DNA from: an uncultured Acetatifactor sp.
GTDB lineage: Bacteria > Bacillota > Clostridia > Lachnospirales > Lachnospiraceae
NCBI GenBank assembly: GCA_947624245.1
Contig: CANQJL010000028.1
Coordinates: forward strand, 1-35,256
Reading direction: 5' to 3'
Length of the DNA: 35,256 nucleotides
Positions 16,872 to 24,968 of the stretch are shown here, one piece after another. The first letter of the stretch is position 1, and every line of letters starts with the position of its first letter. The translations under genes were made by a program, and so were the position numbers. The notes beneath the pieces are model-generated. The model made no database searches, was not told the origin of the DNA, and worked only from the letters and a program-made list of their open reading frames with translations.

Positions 16872-19358
16872 ATGGATACAGAAATCACAAGGAGTGAGAG
16901 TGGGGAGGAACTGAAGGACGGGGAAGAACTGAAAGTCGAGGAGGCACCGAAGACTGAGGAAGCGCCGAAGACCGAAGAAGAACCGAAGGCAGGGGAACAG
17001 CCCAAGGAGTCAAAATGGTTCCGCAAGTCAAAGGAACCCAAGGCCCCGAAAGAGCCGAAAGCGCCCAAGGAACCCAAGGCCCCGAAGGAGCCGAAAGCGC
17101 CCAAGGAGCCCAAGGCCCCGAAGGAGCCGAAAGCGCCCAAGGAGCCCAAGGCCCCGAAAGCACCCAAAGCCCCGAAGGCCCCTAAGGCGTCGAAAGACTC
17201 CGGAAAGAAGGGCTGGGGCAGTCTGTCTGCAAAATTTAAGAAAGTAAAGGAATCCTCACAGGCACAGGAGGATAAGCAGCAGAAAGAGCCAAAGGAGCAG
17301 GGCAGGTTCATGCTTTTCAGCCTTAGAAATAAGATCATCATCTGCTTTTTGATTCCCATTGTGTTCATGATTGTGATCGGTGTTTCCGCTTACCGCAATG
17401 CGGCGGAAGGCATGAGTGACAAATTCCGCGAGTCCACACAGCAGACGATCAACATGGCGGGCGAATACATAGGACTGGGCTGTAATTTTGTGTATTCGGA
17501 AGCACAGAAGTATGCCTATGACAAGGATCTGTCAAAATACTTTTTGAGCTTGTATGACAATGATATGGTGGGCAAATCCCAGCTGATGAACAATGTCAAG
17601 GCAAATATTTTCTCGGCGCAGTCATCGAACCGGTTCATCAATAATATTTTCATTATTCCGAAGTCCGGCGTCAACATGCTGGCGTCGACGCCTACCAACA
17701 ATGCGGACGGATTTTTCGATGAATATAAAGCGACCGTGCTTGACGGGCCGAACAGCATCAAGAGATGGGTCGACAGCCACGACATGATAGATGAGGCATA
17801 CAAGCTGAAACAGAGCGAGTATATCATGGCGTGTCAGGTTCAGTCCCAGTCTGCCAACGCCTGCGTCGTCATTGATATCAAGGCTTCCGCGGTCTCGGAC
17901 TTTTTGGCGGATCTGGATCTGGGCGAGGGAAGCATCATCGGTTTTGTGACGCCGGGCGGACGCGAGATCATCTACGAAAAGCTTGCGGAAGGCGAGGAGA
18001 GTACGCTGGAAGAAGGCCAGACGGTATTTTTCGGACAGCCCTTCTTCCCTGTGCCGACGGAGGACACTGCAGAGGAGGAGCTGAGCGGCGCTTATGAGGT
18101 GGACTACCTGAACAGGAACTGGCTGTTCATCTATAATACCGACGAAAAGACCGGCGCCACTGTCTGCGCACTGGTTCCCACCGAGGTGATCGTGGGACAG
18201 GCAAAGCAGATCAGGAGCCTTGCCGTGGGCCTGGTGGCTCTGGCGGTCATTGTGGTGCTTGCCGTGGGCCTTGCGATTGTTACGGGCATTCAGAACAACA
18301 TGAGCAGAATTTCCAAGAAGTTCGGTTATGTGGCGAAGGGAGACCTGACCGTTCAGGTACATGCAAAGGGCCGCGACGAATTCAGAGATTTGGCCGGATC
18401 TGCCAACAACATGATCGGCAATACCAAGAAGCTGGTAAATCAGGTGATAAGGGCCACAGAGCAGCTGGAGGCTTCCTCCCGAAACGTGGAGGAGGTGTCG
18501 GGCGTCATCAGCGAGTATTCGCTGAATATCACGCAGGCCGTGGACGAGATCAATGCAGGTATGAGCAGGCAGTCGAGACACGCCCAGGATTGCGTGGCAA
18601 AGACGGACGTGCTTTCCGGTGAGATTCAGGAAGTGAGCCGCGTGGTGGAGGAAGTGGAGAAGCTGGTCGGCGAGACGGAGAACATGATCAATCACGGAAT
18701 GGAGATCGTACAGCTTCTGGGAAATCGTGCGCGTGAGACGAATTCCATTACCGCCAAGGTGGGCGAGAGCATAGAATTTCTGCGCAGAGAGACCGAGACC
18801 ATCAATACTTTTGTGGCGACTATCACGGAAATTTCAGACCAGACAAACCTGTTGTCCCTGAATGCTTCCATCGAGGCGGCGAGGGCAGGAGAGGCCGGAA
18901 GAGGCTTTGCGGTGGTGGCCGAGGAGATCCGCAAGCTTGCGGATAATTCCGCTAAGGCTGCAGGTGAGATCAGCAACAACGTGGAGCATATCAGTGCTCA
19001 GACCATGAACACCGTGGAGAGCGCGAAGACGGCTCAGAGCATGGTAGCGTCTCAGGCCGAGGCCGTGGATCAGGCAGTGAAGGTGTTCCAGGAAATGCAG
19101 CAGCAGATGAACATGCTGGTGAAGGGTCTGAGAGATATCGTAGACAGTACCGAAAAGGCAGATCTGGAGCGCAGCTCCACGGTGGAAGCCGTTCAGAACA
19201 TTTCCGATATCATTGAGCAGACGGCGCACAGCGCGGAGGTCGTGCGCGGCGTTGTGGCTAAGCTGATGGAGAACGTAGAGCATCTGAACAGCACTGCAGA
19301 CGATCTGGGCAGCAATATGGAAAGCCTGAAGAGCGAAATATCGGTATTTAAGATCTAA
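16872..19358 (+). CDS. Methyl-accepting chemotaxis protein with Lys-Pro-rich repeat N-terminus
   Basis: This membrane chemoreceptor signals through CheA/CheW to the flagellar motor. The ATG at 16872 follows GGAGGG by five bases; an in-frame ATG at 16839 lacks such a site. Product: 828 residues. Residues 1-50 are acidic and low-complexity ([17 protein letters not shown]). Residues 54-95 are seven exact KEPKAP units, then KAP repeats. A basic linker leads to helix TM1 (about 154-174), an extracellular sensor of about 270 residues, TM2 (about 447-472), HAMP and a long signalling coil. The conserved tip [20 protein letters not shown] is near 652. There is no CheW-binding C-terminal pentapeptide tether. 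A cytoplasmic tail before TM1 of about 150 residues is unusual for a chemoreceptor. A terminator follows. Confidence 0.93.
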   Translation: MDTEITRSESGEELKDGEELKVEEAPKTEEAPKTEEEPKAGEQPKESKWFRKSKEPKAPKEPKAPKEPKAPKEPKAPKEPKAPKEPKAPKEPKAPKAPKAPKAPKASKDSGKKGWGSLSAKFKKVKESSQAQEDKQQKEPKEQGRFMLFSLRNKIIICFLIPIVFMIVIGVSAYRNAAEGMSDKFRESTQQTINMAGEYIGLGCNFVYSEAQKYAYDKDLSKYFLSLYDNDMVGKSQLMNNVKANIFSAQSSNRFINNIFIIPKSGVNMLASTPTNNADGFFDEYKATVLDGPNSIKRWVDSHDMIDEAYKLKQSEYIMACQVQSQSANACVVIDIKASAVSDFLADLDLGEGSIIGFVTPGGREIIYEKLAEGEESTLEEGQTVFFGQPFFPVPTEDTAEEELSGAYEVDYLNRNWLFIYNTDEKTGATVCALVPTEVIVGQAKQIRSLAVGLVALAVIVVLAVGLAIVTGIQNNMSRISKKFGYVAKGDLTVQVHAKGRDEFRDLAGSANNMIGNTKKLVNQVIRATEQLEASSRNVEEVSGVISEYSLNITQAVDEINAGMSRQSRHAQDCVAKTDVLSGEIQEVSRVVEEVEKLVGETENMINHGMEIVQLLGNRARETNSITAKVGESIEFLRRETETINTFVATITEISDQTNLLSLNASIEAARAGEAGRGFAVVAEEIRKLADNSAKAAGEISNNVEHISAQTMNTVESAKTAQSMVASQAEAVDQAVKVFQEMQQQMNMLVKGLRDIVDSTEKADLERSSTVEAVQNISDIIEQTAHSAEVVRGVVAKLMENVEHLNSTADDLGSNMESLKSEISVFKI
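17031..17183 (+). repeat. Tandem repeat coding (KEPKAP)7 then KAP units
   Basis: Seven 18-bp units code KEPKAP (17031-17156), followed by three KAP triplets. At the DNA level units alternate between GCC-CCG and GCG-CCC codons, giving a 36-bp period with near-identical copies. This suggests expansion of a two-unit block by slippage or recombination, and copy number may vary among strains. Confidence 0.95.
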
Positions 19359-19391
19359 GAGGATACTGCATACGGAAGCATCTGTTTTCTG

Positions 19392-19425
19392 CCGGGCTGT
19401 GAAGAGATTCACAGCCCGGTCTTTC
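19392..19425 (+). terminator. Rho-independent terminator of the chemoreceptor gene
   Basis: CCGGGCTGTGAA and TTCACAGCCCGG form a perfect 12-pair stem with a GAGA loop, followed by TCTTTCT, 34 bases after the stop. Confidence 0.9.
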
Positions 19426-19463
19426 TATGGAAATAAGGGGACGCTCAGCCGCATATATTTCAT

Positions 19464-20240
19464 ATGAAAAGAGAGTTATCCGAGAGTGCGATGAAAAAAG
19501 CGGCTGCTGCGATCCTCCTGTTCGACCTGACAGTGGGATTGTTGTTCATAGGGTCATGGGAACAGGCAAGGACAGAGGAGACCGAGATCGCCCTGGAAGC
19601 GGCCGGAACGGCGCAGAGCGCGGCAGGTTCCGGCACAGGGACGGCAGAGCGGGAACGAGGGGATCCGGAAGCGCAGGTACAGGATATCAAGAAGATTGCT
19701 CTTACGTTCGACGACGGCCCCCATCCCTATTATACGGAGGAGCTGTTGGATGGCCTAAAGGAGCGGGGCGTGGTGGCTACGTTCTTTGTGACGGGGGAAC
19801 ATGCGGCCCTGCACCCTGACGTAATCAGGCGTATGCAGGAGGAGGGCCATCTGATCGGAAATCATACCTACAGCCATATTCAGTTGACCAAAAAGAATCG
19901 GGAAAAGTTCAAAAAGGAATTGGTCATGACCAATGAGATCATCGAGGAGATCACGGGACAGGAGGTAGAGTATGTGCGGCCGCCCTACGGGTCGTGGGAT
20001 AAGAGCTTTGAAGCGGAGCTGAATATGATACCGGTGCTGTGGACGGTGGACCCGCTGGACTGGTGCAGCAGCAATGTGGAATGCATCGCGGACAGAATCA
20101 TCGGCAAGGCCGGAGAGAATGAGATCATCTTAATGCACGATTACTATGACACGTCGGTGACGGCGGCGCTGAAGGTGGTAGATGAGCTCCTGGAGGAGGG
20201 CTATACTTTTGTGACGGTGGATGAGATTCTATTTGAGTGA
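19464..20240 (+). CDS. Exported polysaccharide deacetylase (NodB domain, CE4)
   Basis: This secreted or membrane-anchored enzyme would remove acetyl groups from peptidoglycan or another N-acetylated glycan. A hydrophobic N-terminal segment (AAAAILLFDLTVGLLFIG) is followed by a charged linker and a NodB domain from about residue 75. Its motifs are TFDDGPH (81-87; general base Asp and metal Asp), HTYSH (134-138; metal His pair), RPPYG (182-186), WTVDPLDW and LMHD (catalytic His 235). All five CE4 motifs are present, so it should be active. The start is uncertain: the ATG at 19464 has no clear ribosome binding site, and the ATG at 19491 gives a more typical signal peptide (MKKAAAAILL). There is no cleavage site of the usual AXA kind, so it may stay anchored. 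Confidence 0.93.
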   Translation: MKRELSESAMKKAAAAILLFDLTVGLLFIGSWEQARTEETEIALEAAGTAQSAAGSGTGTAERERGDPEAQVQDIKKIALTFDDGPHPYYTEELLDGLKERGVVATFFVTGEHAALHPDVIRRMQEEGHLIGNHTYSHIQLTKKNREKFKKELVMTNEIIEEITGQEVEYVRPPYGSWDKSFEAELNMIPVLWTVDPLDWCSSNVECIADRIIGKAGENEIILMHDYYDTSVTAALKVVDELLEEGYTFVTVDEILFE

Positions 20241-20277
20241 AAGCGCCCTCCCGGGCCGGTGGGTCTTTGCCGTTTTC

Positions 20278-21345
20278 CTACTGCCATTTCATCAATCTTC
20301 TGATCTCTGCGGCAAGCTTATCCGCCGCTTTTTTGTGTGTCACGGCCGTAGGGTGCCAGTCTGCCGCATAGCCGTCCTCCGGCAGCTGTTCGTCGAATCT
20401 CATGGAAGAGATATTGCAGTCCTTTGTCTCGGCCCTGTAAGCATCAACGGCGCTTTCGATGACAGGGAACAGTCTGTCTCCCATGATGCCGAGAGTGCAG
20501 AGAAGCTTCGCCTGCGGATTCCGGCTTCTGACAAGCTTCAGAAAGTCTATGTACGCGATTCTGTACTCCTCCTGTCTGTCCGGAAAATCCTGAGTATAGC
20601 TGTCGTCGTTGGTGCCGAGATTGATCACCACAAGGTCGGGTTGGCGCCTGAAATCCCACTGGATATTCTGGGGAATTTTCCCCATGTATTCGCCCTCGGA
20701 GTAAGCGAGCCTGTCATAGTACGGGGGGAGCGCCTGATCCTCCTTTTTCGGCTGCCCCTCCTCTATGTATCCGGAAATGATTCCGTAGCCGCTCAGGGAG
20801 ACCATGCTGTAGTCTGCATCGAGCATCTGGGCGGTCAGATAGGCATAGGATTTGGTCACGTCCTCCACGCCGGTGGTGAAAGGGTGGTCGATGACCTCGT
20901 CGTCCACGCCGTAGCCGCAGGTGATGGAATCGCCGATAAATTCAATATAGCGGGAGCTTGACTTGGCCGGCCGGATTCCGCCTTCCGCATCTGCCGAAAT
21001 GCATTTGAGGCCGACGGTAGACATGGCGGCTTCGGACAGCTTGACGATCTCCACATGACAGTCTCTGGCTTCTTCGCTCTCAAAGATCACATATTCCTTT
21101 TCGGGCCGGTCGATCCGGTCGTCCACGACGCGGGCGCCGTTCAGATAGACGGCGATCCTGCTCAGATTGCTCTTGCAGTCCGGTCTGGAGGCAATGCTGT
21201 CGCCGAGGAACGTGACGGCCGCTTTGGTGCCGTGAAAGTCAAATGCCGCACCGCTTCCGGATAAGGTAAGCCACAGTGTATCGTTCAAAAGATAAGTCCG
21301 TCCCAGCGGTTTGATGTTTTCCGTGTCGGGCAGATAGGTTTTCAT
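20278..21345 (-). CDS. SGNH-fold carbohydrate esterase, CE2-like (acetyl-xylan esterase type)
   Basis: CE2 enzymes remove acetyl groups from plant polysaccharides; they join a small beta-sandwich to an SGNH/GDSL hydrolase domain. Here 355 residues show a sandwich (about 1-125) and then FIGDSITCGYG with nucleophile Ser140, NLGTND (244-247) and ADWHPT with catalytic His331. The start at 21345 is set by GAGGAG seven bases upstream; the frame is open for 78 more codons, but that part is not protein-like. There is no signal peptide, so it would act on imported oligosaccharides. It converges on the deacetylase with 37 bases between stops. The polysaccharide target is inferred from the family. Confidence 0.9.
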   Translation of the reverse strand: MKTYLPDTENIKPLGRTYLLNDTLWLTLSGSGAAFDFHGTKAAVTFLGDSIASRPDCKSNLSRIAVYLNGARVVDDRIDRPEKEYVIFESEEARDCHVEIVKLSEAAMSTVGLKCISADAEGGIRPAKSSSRYIEFIGDSITCGYGVDDEVIDHPFTTGVEDVTKSYAYLTAQMLDADYSMVSLSGYGIISGYIEEGQPKKEDQALPPYYDRLAYSEGEYMGKIPQNIQWDFRRQPDLVVINLGTNDDSYTQDFPDRQEEYRIAYIDFLKLVRSRNPQAKLLCTLGIMGDRLFPVIESAVDAYRAETKDCNISSMRFDEQLPEDGYAADWHPTAVTHKKAADKLAAEIRRLMKWQ

Positions 21346-21378
21346 AAGGCATCTCCTCGTAAATGTGTATTTTCGATC

Positions 21379-21384
21379 ATTATA
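21379..21384 (-). promoter_or_regulatory. Likely -10 box of the CE2-like gene (minus strand)
   Basis: TATAAT on the minus strand, 34 bases before the start codon; the -35 region (TCTGCG) is weak. A CGATATCG palindrome lies just upstream at 21390-21397. Confidence 0.4.
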
Positions 21385-21501
21385 ATTCCGATATCGTATT
21401 TCGCAGACCGTTATAGTCGGACCGCGACAAATCCATTTTATCAGCTTCCAAAAGCGATGACAAGGTAAATTCCAAAAGTTCGCAATATTTTCATGCTGCG
21501 G

Positions 21502-21530
21502 TTGCGAACCTGCCGAGGGAATGATAAAAT
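21502..21530 (+). promoter_or_regulatory. Promoter of the NYN-domain gene
   Basis: TTGCGA (21502-21507), 17 bases, TAAAAT (21525-21530), preceded by TGA as an extended -10. Transcription should begin near 21537, which puts the three 34-bp repeats in the transcript. The 346-base gap 21346-21691 holds this promoter, the opposite CE2 promoter and the repeats. Confidence 0.6.
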
Positions 21531-21564
21531 GATAGCATACACGGCGGACCATATGGGGCAAGAG

Positions 21565-21666
21565 GGCTGTATCGGGCAAGATCTATACCGAATAAGAAGG
21601 CTGTATCGGGTGAAATCTATACCGGGTAAGAGGGCTGTATCGAGTAAAGTTCATGCCGGATAAGAA
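21565..21666 (+). repeat. Three 34-bp tandem repeats in the leader of the NYN-domain gene
   Basis: Units at 21565-21598, 21599-21632 and 21633-21666 each start GGCTGTATCG and end TAAGAA or TAAGAG. They differ at a handful of positions, and the third is the most diverged. Since 34 is not a multiple of three, they do not code a repeat protein. They lie directly abutting, without spacers, so they are not CRISPR. They end 25 bases before the preferred start codon, in the predicted 5' UTR. Confidence 0.9.
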
Positions 21667-21691
21667 GATCGCCGGGAACAGGAGCGCTGTC

Positions 21692-22645
21692 ATGGAAGAT
21701 GTCATGGAATTGTTACCGAATGAGAGAATGCAGTTTGCGGTGCTGATCGATGCCGACAACATCAGCTCAAAATATGCCGCCACCATTTTCGAGGAGCTGG
21801 AGAAATACGGGCTTTCCTCCTACCGCCGCATTTACGGCAACTGGTCAAAGGGAAACGGCTGGAACGAGGGAATGCTGTTGGAGTACTCCATTATGCCCGT
21901 GCAGCAGTTCTCATACACTACGGGAAAGAACGCAACGGACATGGCCATGGTCATAGACGCCATGGACATTCTGTACAAGAATAAGGTGCAGGGGTTCTGC
22001 CTGGTCACCAGCGACAGTGATTTTACGCGCCTTGCCATGCGGCTTCGGGAAGAGAATATGTTCGTCCTGGGCATGGGAGAGTCCAAGACGCCGGTGGCTC
22101 TGACCAGAGCCTGCAACAGGTTCATTCATCTGAATCTGGTGGACGAGCAGAATAAGAGCGTGGAGGAGGGCATGACCCAGGAGGCCGACGAGCAGAACGT
22201 GACGCCCATCTCCGAGGTGCGCAAGGCCGTACTGGCGTTGATCAATGAAAATGGCGGGAAGGTGAATCTCTCCCGTATCGGCAGCAGACTCAACGATAAA
22301 TTTTCCGATTTTGACGTTCGTAACTACGGCTATACCAAGCTGAGCACGCTCATCGGCCAGGAGCTGCCGGAAGTAAATATGAACATGAAAAAGGGAGCCA
22401 ATCAGTATTATGTGGAGAACCGCCCCAGCCTGACAAAGGCCCAGCTGGAGCAGGAGATCTGTGAGATGATCAAAAGAAACGGCGGGACCATAGAGAACCT
22501 CTCCATTTTGAACGATGAGCTGCACAAAAAACACAAGCAGTTGGATTTCAAGCAGTTCGGCTACAGCCGCATCTCCAGTTTCCTGAGGAGCATGACGACG
22601 GTGGATATTCAGGACAATATGGTCTCGCTGAAGAAGGATATCTGA
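21692..22645 (+). CDS. NYN-domain (PIN-like) protein with two C-terminal LOTUS/OST-HTH domains
   Basis: NYN domains are PIN-fold ribonuclease domains; LOTUS/OST-HTH domains bind RNA or G-quadruplexes. The ATG at 21692 has CAGGAG seven bases upstream; an in-frame ATG at 21653 lies inside the third 34-bp repeat and is unlikely. Of 317 residues, about 10-150 form the NYN domain: FAVLIDADNIS with the first acidic pair, KNATDMAMVIDAMD, VTSDSDFTRLAMRLRE, and GMGESKTPVALTRACNRF. LOTUS 1 (about 170-235) has VNLSRIGSRLNDKFSDFDVRNYGYTK-like features, and LOTUS 2 (about 255-315) repeats the pattern (FKQFGYSRISSFLR). The active-site acids appear intact. The mini-rarA gene starts one base after the stop. 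Confidence 0.9.
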   Translation: MEDVMELLPNERMQFAVLIDADNISSKYAATIFEELEKYGLSSYRRIYGNWSKGNGWNEGMLLEYSIMPVQQFSYTTGKNATDMAMVIDAMDILYKNKVQGFCLVTSDSDFTRLAMRLREENMFVLGMGESKTPVALTRACNRFIHLNLVDEQNKSVEEGMTQEADEQNVTPISEVRKAVLALINENGGKVNLSRIGSRLNDKFSDFDVRNYGYTKLSTLIGQELPEVNMNMKKGANQYYVENRPSLTKAQLEQEICEMIKRNGGTIENLSILNDELHKKHKQLDFKQFGYSRISSFLRSMTTVDIQDNMVSLKKDI

Positions 22646-22646
22646 C

Positions 22647-22982
22647 ATGGATTTATTTGATTATATGCGCGCTGCCAAAATGAAGGAGGAAGCGCCTCTG
22701 GCGGCAAGAATGCGTCCCCGGACGCTGGAAGAGGTGGTGGGGCAGGAGCATATCCTCGGCAGGGACAAGACCACTCTTGCACGGGTCATTGCCAATACGA
22801 CCAGCGCAGAGTTTACCCAGATCAACGCCACCGTGGCGGAGAAAAAGGATTATGTAAGGCAGCAGTATCTGCCCTATGAATTGAACGGCAGGGAGTTTTA
22901 TCAGCCTGCAGGGACAGGGTACGAGGTGAAGATCAGAGAACATATGAAGCGGCTCAAAGAAAAATCGGACAGCTCAGAATAG
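22647..22982 (+). CDS. rarA: Internally deleted RarA (MgsA) replication-recombination factor
   Basis: RarA is normally a AAA+ clamp-loader-like ATPase of about 440 residues acting at stalled forks. This frame has 111 residues made of three pieces: the family N-terminus (MDLFDYMRAAKMKEEAPLAA, to VVGQEHILGRDK), the helix after Walker A (TTLARVIANTTSAEFTQINATVA), and the extreme C-terminus (YVRQQYLPYELNGREFYQ, to MKRLKEK). The first joint removes about 24 residues including nearly all of Walker A (GPPGTGK); the second removes about 300, including Walker B, the lid and most of the C-terminal domain. Both joints keep the frame and no stop intervenes. It cannot be an ATPase. It follows the NYN gene by one base, and its stop lies in a hairpin shared with the convergent DUF4364 gene. 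Confidence 0.85.
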   Translation: MDLFDYMRAAKMKEEAPLAARMRPRTLEEVVGQEHILGRDKTTLARVIANTTSAEFTQINATVAEKKDYVRQQYLPYELNGREFYQPAGTGYEVKIREHMKRLKEKSDSSE

Positions 22983-22991
22983 CTGTCCGAT
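22957..22991 (-). terminator. Terminator of the malic enzyme - DUF4364 operon overlapping two convergent stops
   Basis: ATCGGACAGCT (22964-22974) and AGCTGTCCGAT (22981-22991) form a perfect 11-pair stem. On the minus strand it is followed by TTTTCTTT. The stem contains the stop region of the minus-strand gene, and the loop end contains the stop of mini-rarA. Confidence 0.8.
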
Positions 22992-23489
22992 CAAATATTT
23001 ATAGATGTCCTGATTTTTCTTCTGCCAGTTGTCGCAGATGGCCGCTGCGACCTCCTCCGTGGGTACCGACATGGTGATATCCACCAGATTGATGCCGCGG
23101 TCTCTGGCGATCAGATGGGCTTCGTATTCCCCAGAGGTGGATTTGTAGTAATCCCCCAGCACGGATACTTCATTTCGCAGGGTGAATTCATTTTCCCTGA
23201 AGTAAGTATTGATCTCCTGTTTGATCTCCTCATTGATCCTGTTCTGGAAAAATTGAAGCGCCTCCCGTCCCTCGTCGGTGATGGACAGGTGCGTTCGGTT
23301 GCGGATCGTCTCCGAGGAGATCATTCCCGCGTCGGTGAGCTCGTTGATCACCTGCTGCAGAGTCAGAAAGTTCGTGTACTCCCTCTCCAGCACGAAATCG
23401 CTGACCTGGGCGGTGGTCATGGGGAAGGTCACCCGATTCAGCATGTACAACACAATTAATTTGTATAAAGTCAACGGATCCTGCAGCAT
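22974..23489 (-). CDS. DUF4364 family protein (PadR/winged-helix-like)
   Basis: This 171-residue cytoplasmic protein of a clostridial family has an N-terminal half that reads as a winged helix (LYKLIVLYMLNRVTFPMTTA, then LQQVINELTDAGMISSETIR, and HLSITDEGREAL), typical of DNA-binding repressors of the PadR kind. The C-terminal half forms a mixed alpha/beta domain (VSVLGDYYKS, to DIYKYLIGQLF). Its function is unknown and a regulatory role is inferred from the fold pattern. It lies 15 bases after malic enzyme on the same strand, so they form one operon. The last codons overlap those of mini-rarA on the other strand by nine bases. Confidence 0.85.
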   Translation of the reverse strand: MLQDPLTLYKLIVLYMLNRVTFPMTTAQVSDFVLEREYTNFLTLQQVINELTDAGMISSETIRNRTHLSITDEGREALQFFQNRINEEIKQEINTYFRENEFTLRNEVSVLGDYYKSTSGEYEAHLIARDRGINLVDITMSVPTEEVAAAICDNWQKKNQDIYKYLIGQLF

Positions 23490-23504
23490 ATTGCCTCCCG
23501 GAAT

Positions 23505-24659
23505 CTATCGGTGTATATGTGACTTTACGGCCTCTGCCACCAGATCCGCGACCTTCGGGTCAAATGCCTCGGGCATGATGTTGTCCTCGCTCAGCTCGCT
23601 GTCGGGCACAAGACTTGCGATGGCCTCGGCGGCAGCCAGCTTCATCTCCTCGGTGATCTGAGGGGCACGACCCTCCAGAGCGCCCTTGAAGATGCCGGGG
23701 AAGGCCACCACATTGTTGACCTGGTTGGGAAAATCGCTGCGTCCCGTGCCTACGATCCTTGCGCCTGCGGCCTTTGCGTCATCAGGCATGATTTCCGGAA
23801 CGGGATTTGCCATGGCGAGAATGACGGCGTCTTTGTTCATGGAGGCCACCATCTCCTTGGTCACGGTATTGGGAGCGGAGACGCCCACAAAGATGTCTGC
23901 GCCCTTCATGGCGTCCGCCAGATTTCCGGTCATGTTGTCTCGGTTGGTAACCTCTGTCATCTTTTGCTGCATCCAGTTGAGGCCCTCGGTGGATTTCGAC
24001 AGGATACCCTTTCTGGAACACATGATGATGTCGGTAAAGCCGTATGTCATAAGAAGCTTTGCGATGGCCACGCCGGCGCTGCCCGCACCGTTGATCACGA
24101 CCCTGCAGTCCTCTTTTTTCTTGCCGATCACCTTCAGGCTGTTGATGATGGCGGCCAGTACCACGATGGCGGTGCCGTGCTGGTCGTCGTGGAAGACGGG
24201 AATATCCAGCACCTCCTTCAGCCTTTCTTCTATCTCAAAGCACCGAGGGGCGCTGATGTCCTCCAGATTGATGCCGCCGAAGCCGGGAGCCAGCCAGGTG
24301 ACGGCCTTGATGATCTCCTCGGTGTCCTGTGTGTCCAGGCAGATGGGAACCGCATTCACTCCGCCGAACTCCTTGAACAGGACGGCCTTGCCCTCCATAA
24401 CGGGCATCGCGGCGTAAGGGCCGATATTTCCGAGGCCCAGAACGGCGCTTCCGTCCGACACTACGGCGATGGTATTGGCCTTCATGGTGTATTTGTAAGC
24501 GGCCTCCCTGTCCTTTGCAATCACGTTGCAGGGCTCGGCCACGCCGGGAGTGTAGGCGATGGACAGATCCTCTCTGGATTTTACGGGACTCTTGGAGACC
24601 GTTTCCAGCTTCCCGTTCCATTTTTCGTGCATTTCAAGAGCTTTTTCATAAGTCGTCAT
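23505..24659 (-). CDS. Malic enzyme, NAD(P)-dependent, short bacterial form
   Basis: It converts malate and NAD(P)+ to pyruvate, CO2 and NAD(P)H in the cytosol. The 384-residue length fits the short clostridial form without the phosphotransacetylase-like tail. Motifs: SIAYTPGVAEPC near residue 30-40, KANTIAVVSDGSAVLGLGNIG, metal-binding region DDQHGTA, Rossmann NGAGSAGVAIAKLL (near 190), and MANPVPEIMPDDAKAAGA. Cofactor choice cannot be read safely. The start at 24659 has GAGGAGAGG seven bases upstream and a good promoter. The DUF4364 gene follows in the operon. Confidence 0.95.
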   Translation of the reverse strand: MTTYEKALEMHEKWNGKLETVSKSPVKSREDLSIAYTPGVAEPCNVIAKDREAAYKYTMKANTIAVVSDGSAVLGLGNIGPYAAMPVMEGKAVLFKEFGGVNAVPICLDTQDTEEIIKAVTWLAPGFGGINLEDISAPRCFEIEERLKEVLDIPVFHDDQHGTAIVVLAAIINSLKVIGKKKEDCRVVINGAGSAGVAIAKLLMTYGFTDIIMCSRKGILSKSTEGLNWMQQKMTEVTNRDNMTGNLADAMKGADIFVGVSAPNTVTKEMVASMNKDAVILAMANPVPEIMPDDAKAAGARIVGTGRSDFPNQVNNVVAFPGIFKGALEGRAPQITEEMKLAAAEAIASLVPDSELSEDNIMPEAFDPKVADLVAEAVKSHIHR

Positions 24660-24741
24660 AGCTATGCCTCTCCTCTTATATTTTTAAGATATCGTTCGAT
24701 TCTACGGACTTTTCACAGGCGCTGCCCGCGATCCTCTAACT

Positions 24742-24770
24742 AATATATAATACTTTGTACGCAGCCGCAA
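24742..24770 (-). promoter_or_regulatory. Promoter of malic enzyme (minus strand)
   Basis: On the minus strand TTGCGG (24770-24765), 17 bases, TATATT (24747-24742), about 83 bases before the start codon. The 309-base gap 24660-24968 holds this and the rho leader, with no supportable gene. Confidence 0.55.
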
Positions 24771-24802
24771 GAGTTTTTCGGTGTTAAATTTTAAATTGGG
24801 AC

Positions 24803-24831
24803 TTCCTATTTTCGGCGATATGTATTATAAT
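24803..24831 (+). promoter_or_regulatory. Candidate promoter of rho
   Basis: TATAAT at 24826-24831 with a weak -35 (TTCCTA, 24803-24808) at 17 bases. It leaves a leader of about 130 bases before the rho start, long enough for the autoregulation by Rho known in other bacteria. Confidence 0.4.
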
Positions 24832-24968
24832 GCATTCATAGACGGATTGTCCGGAAATTTCGGAAAGCACATCAGAGACAGGTCTTGCTGTAACCCCATT
24901 TCAGTTTTAAGTATGACTAAGCTGCTTTCAAATCAGGAGAAATTTATTGAGATTGACGGGAGGAATGT

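Noticed and set aside
17622..18695. 357-codon antisense frame within the chemoreceptor
   Set aside because: It lies wholly inside a well-supported gene and has no start signal.
21346..21579. 78-codon N-terminal extension of the CE2-like esterase
   Set aside because: GAGGAG and the family-like start support the ATG at 21345; the extension crosses promoters and is not protein-like.
21565..21666. CRISPR array
   Set aside because: The units abut with no unique spacers and no cas genes are near.
21653..21691. Upstream ATG for the NYN gene
   Set aside because: It lies inside the third 34-bp repeat, where the other copies have ATA; the ATG at 21692 has a proper ribosome binding site.
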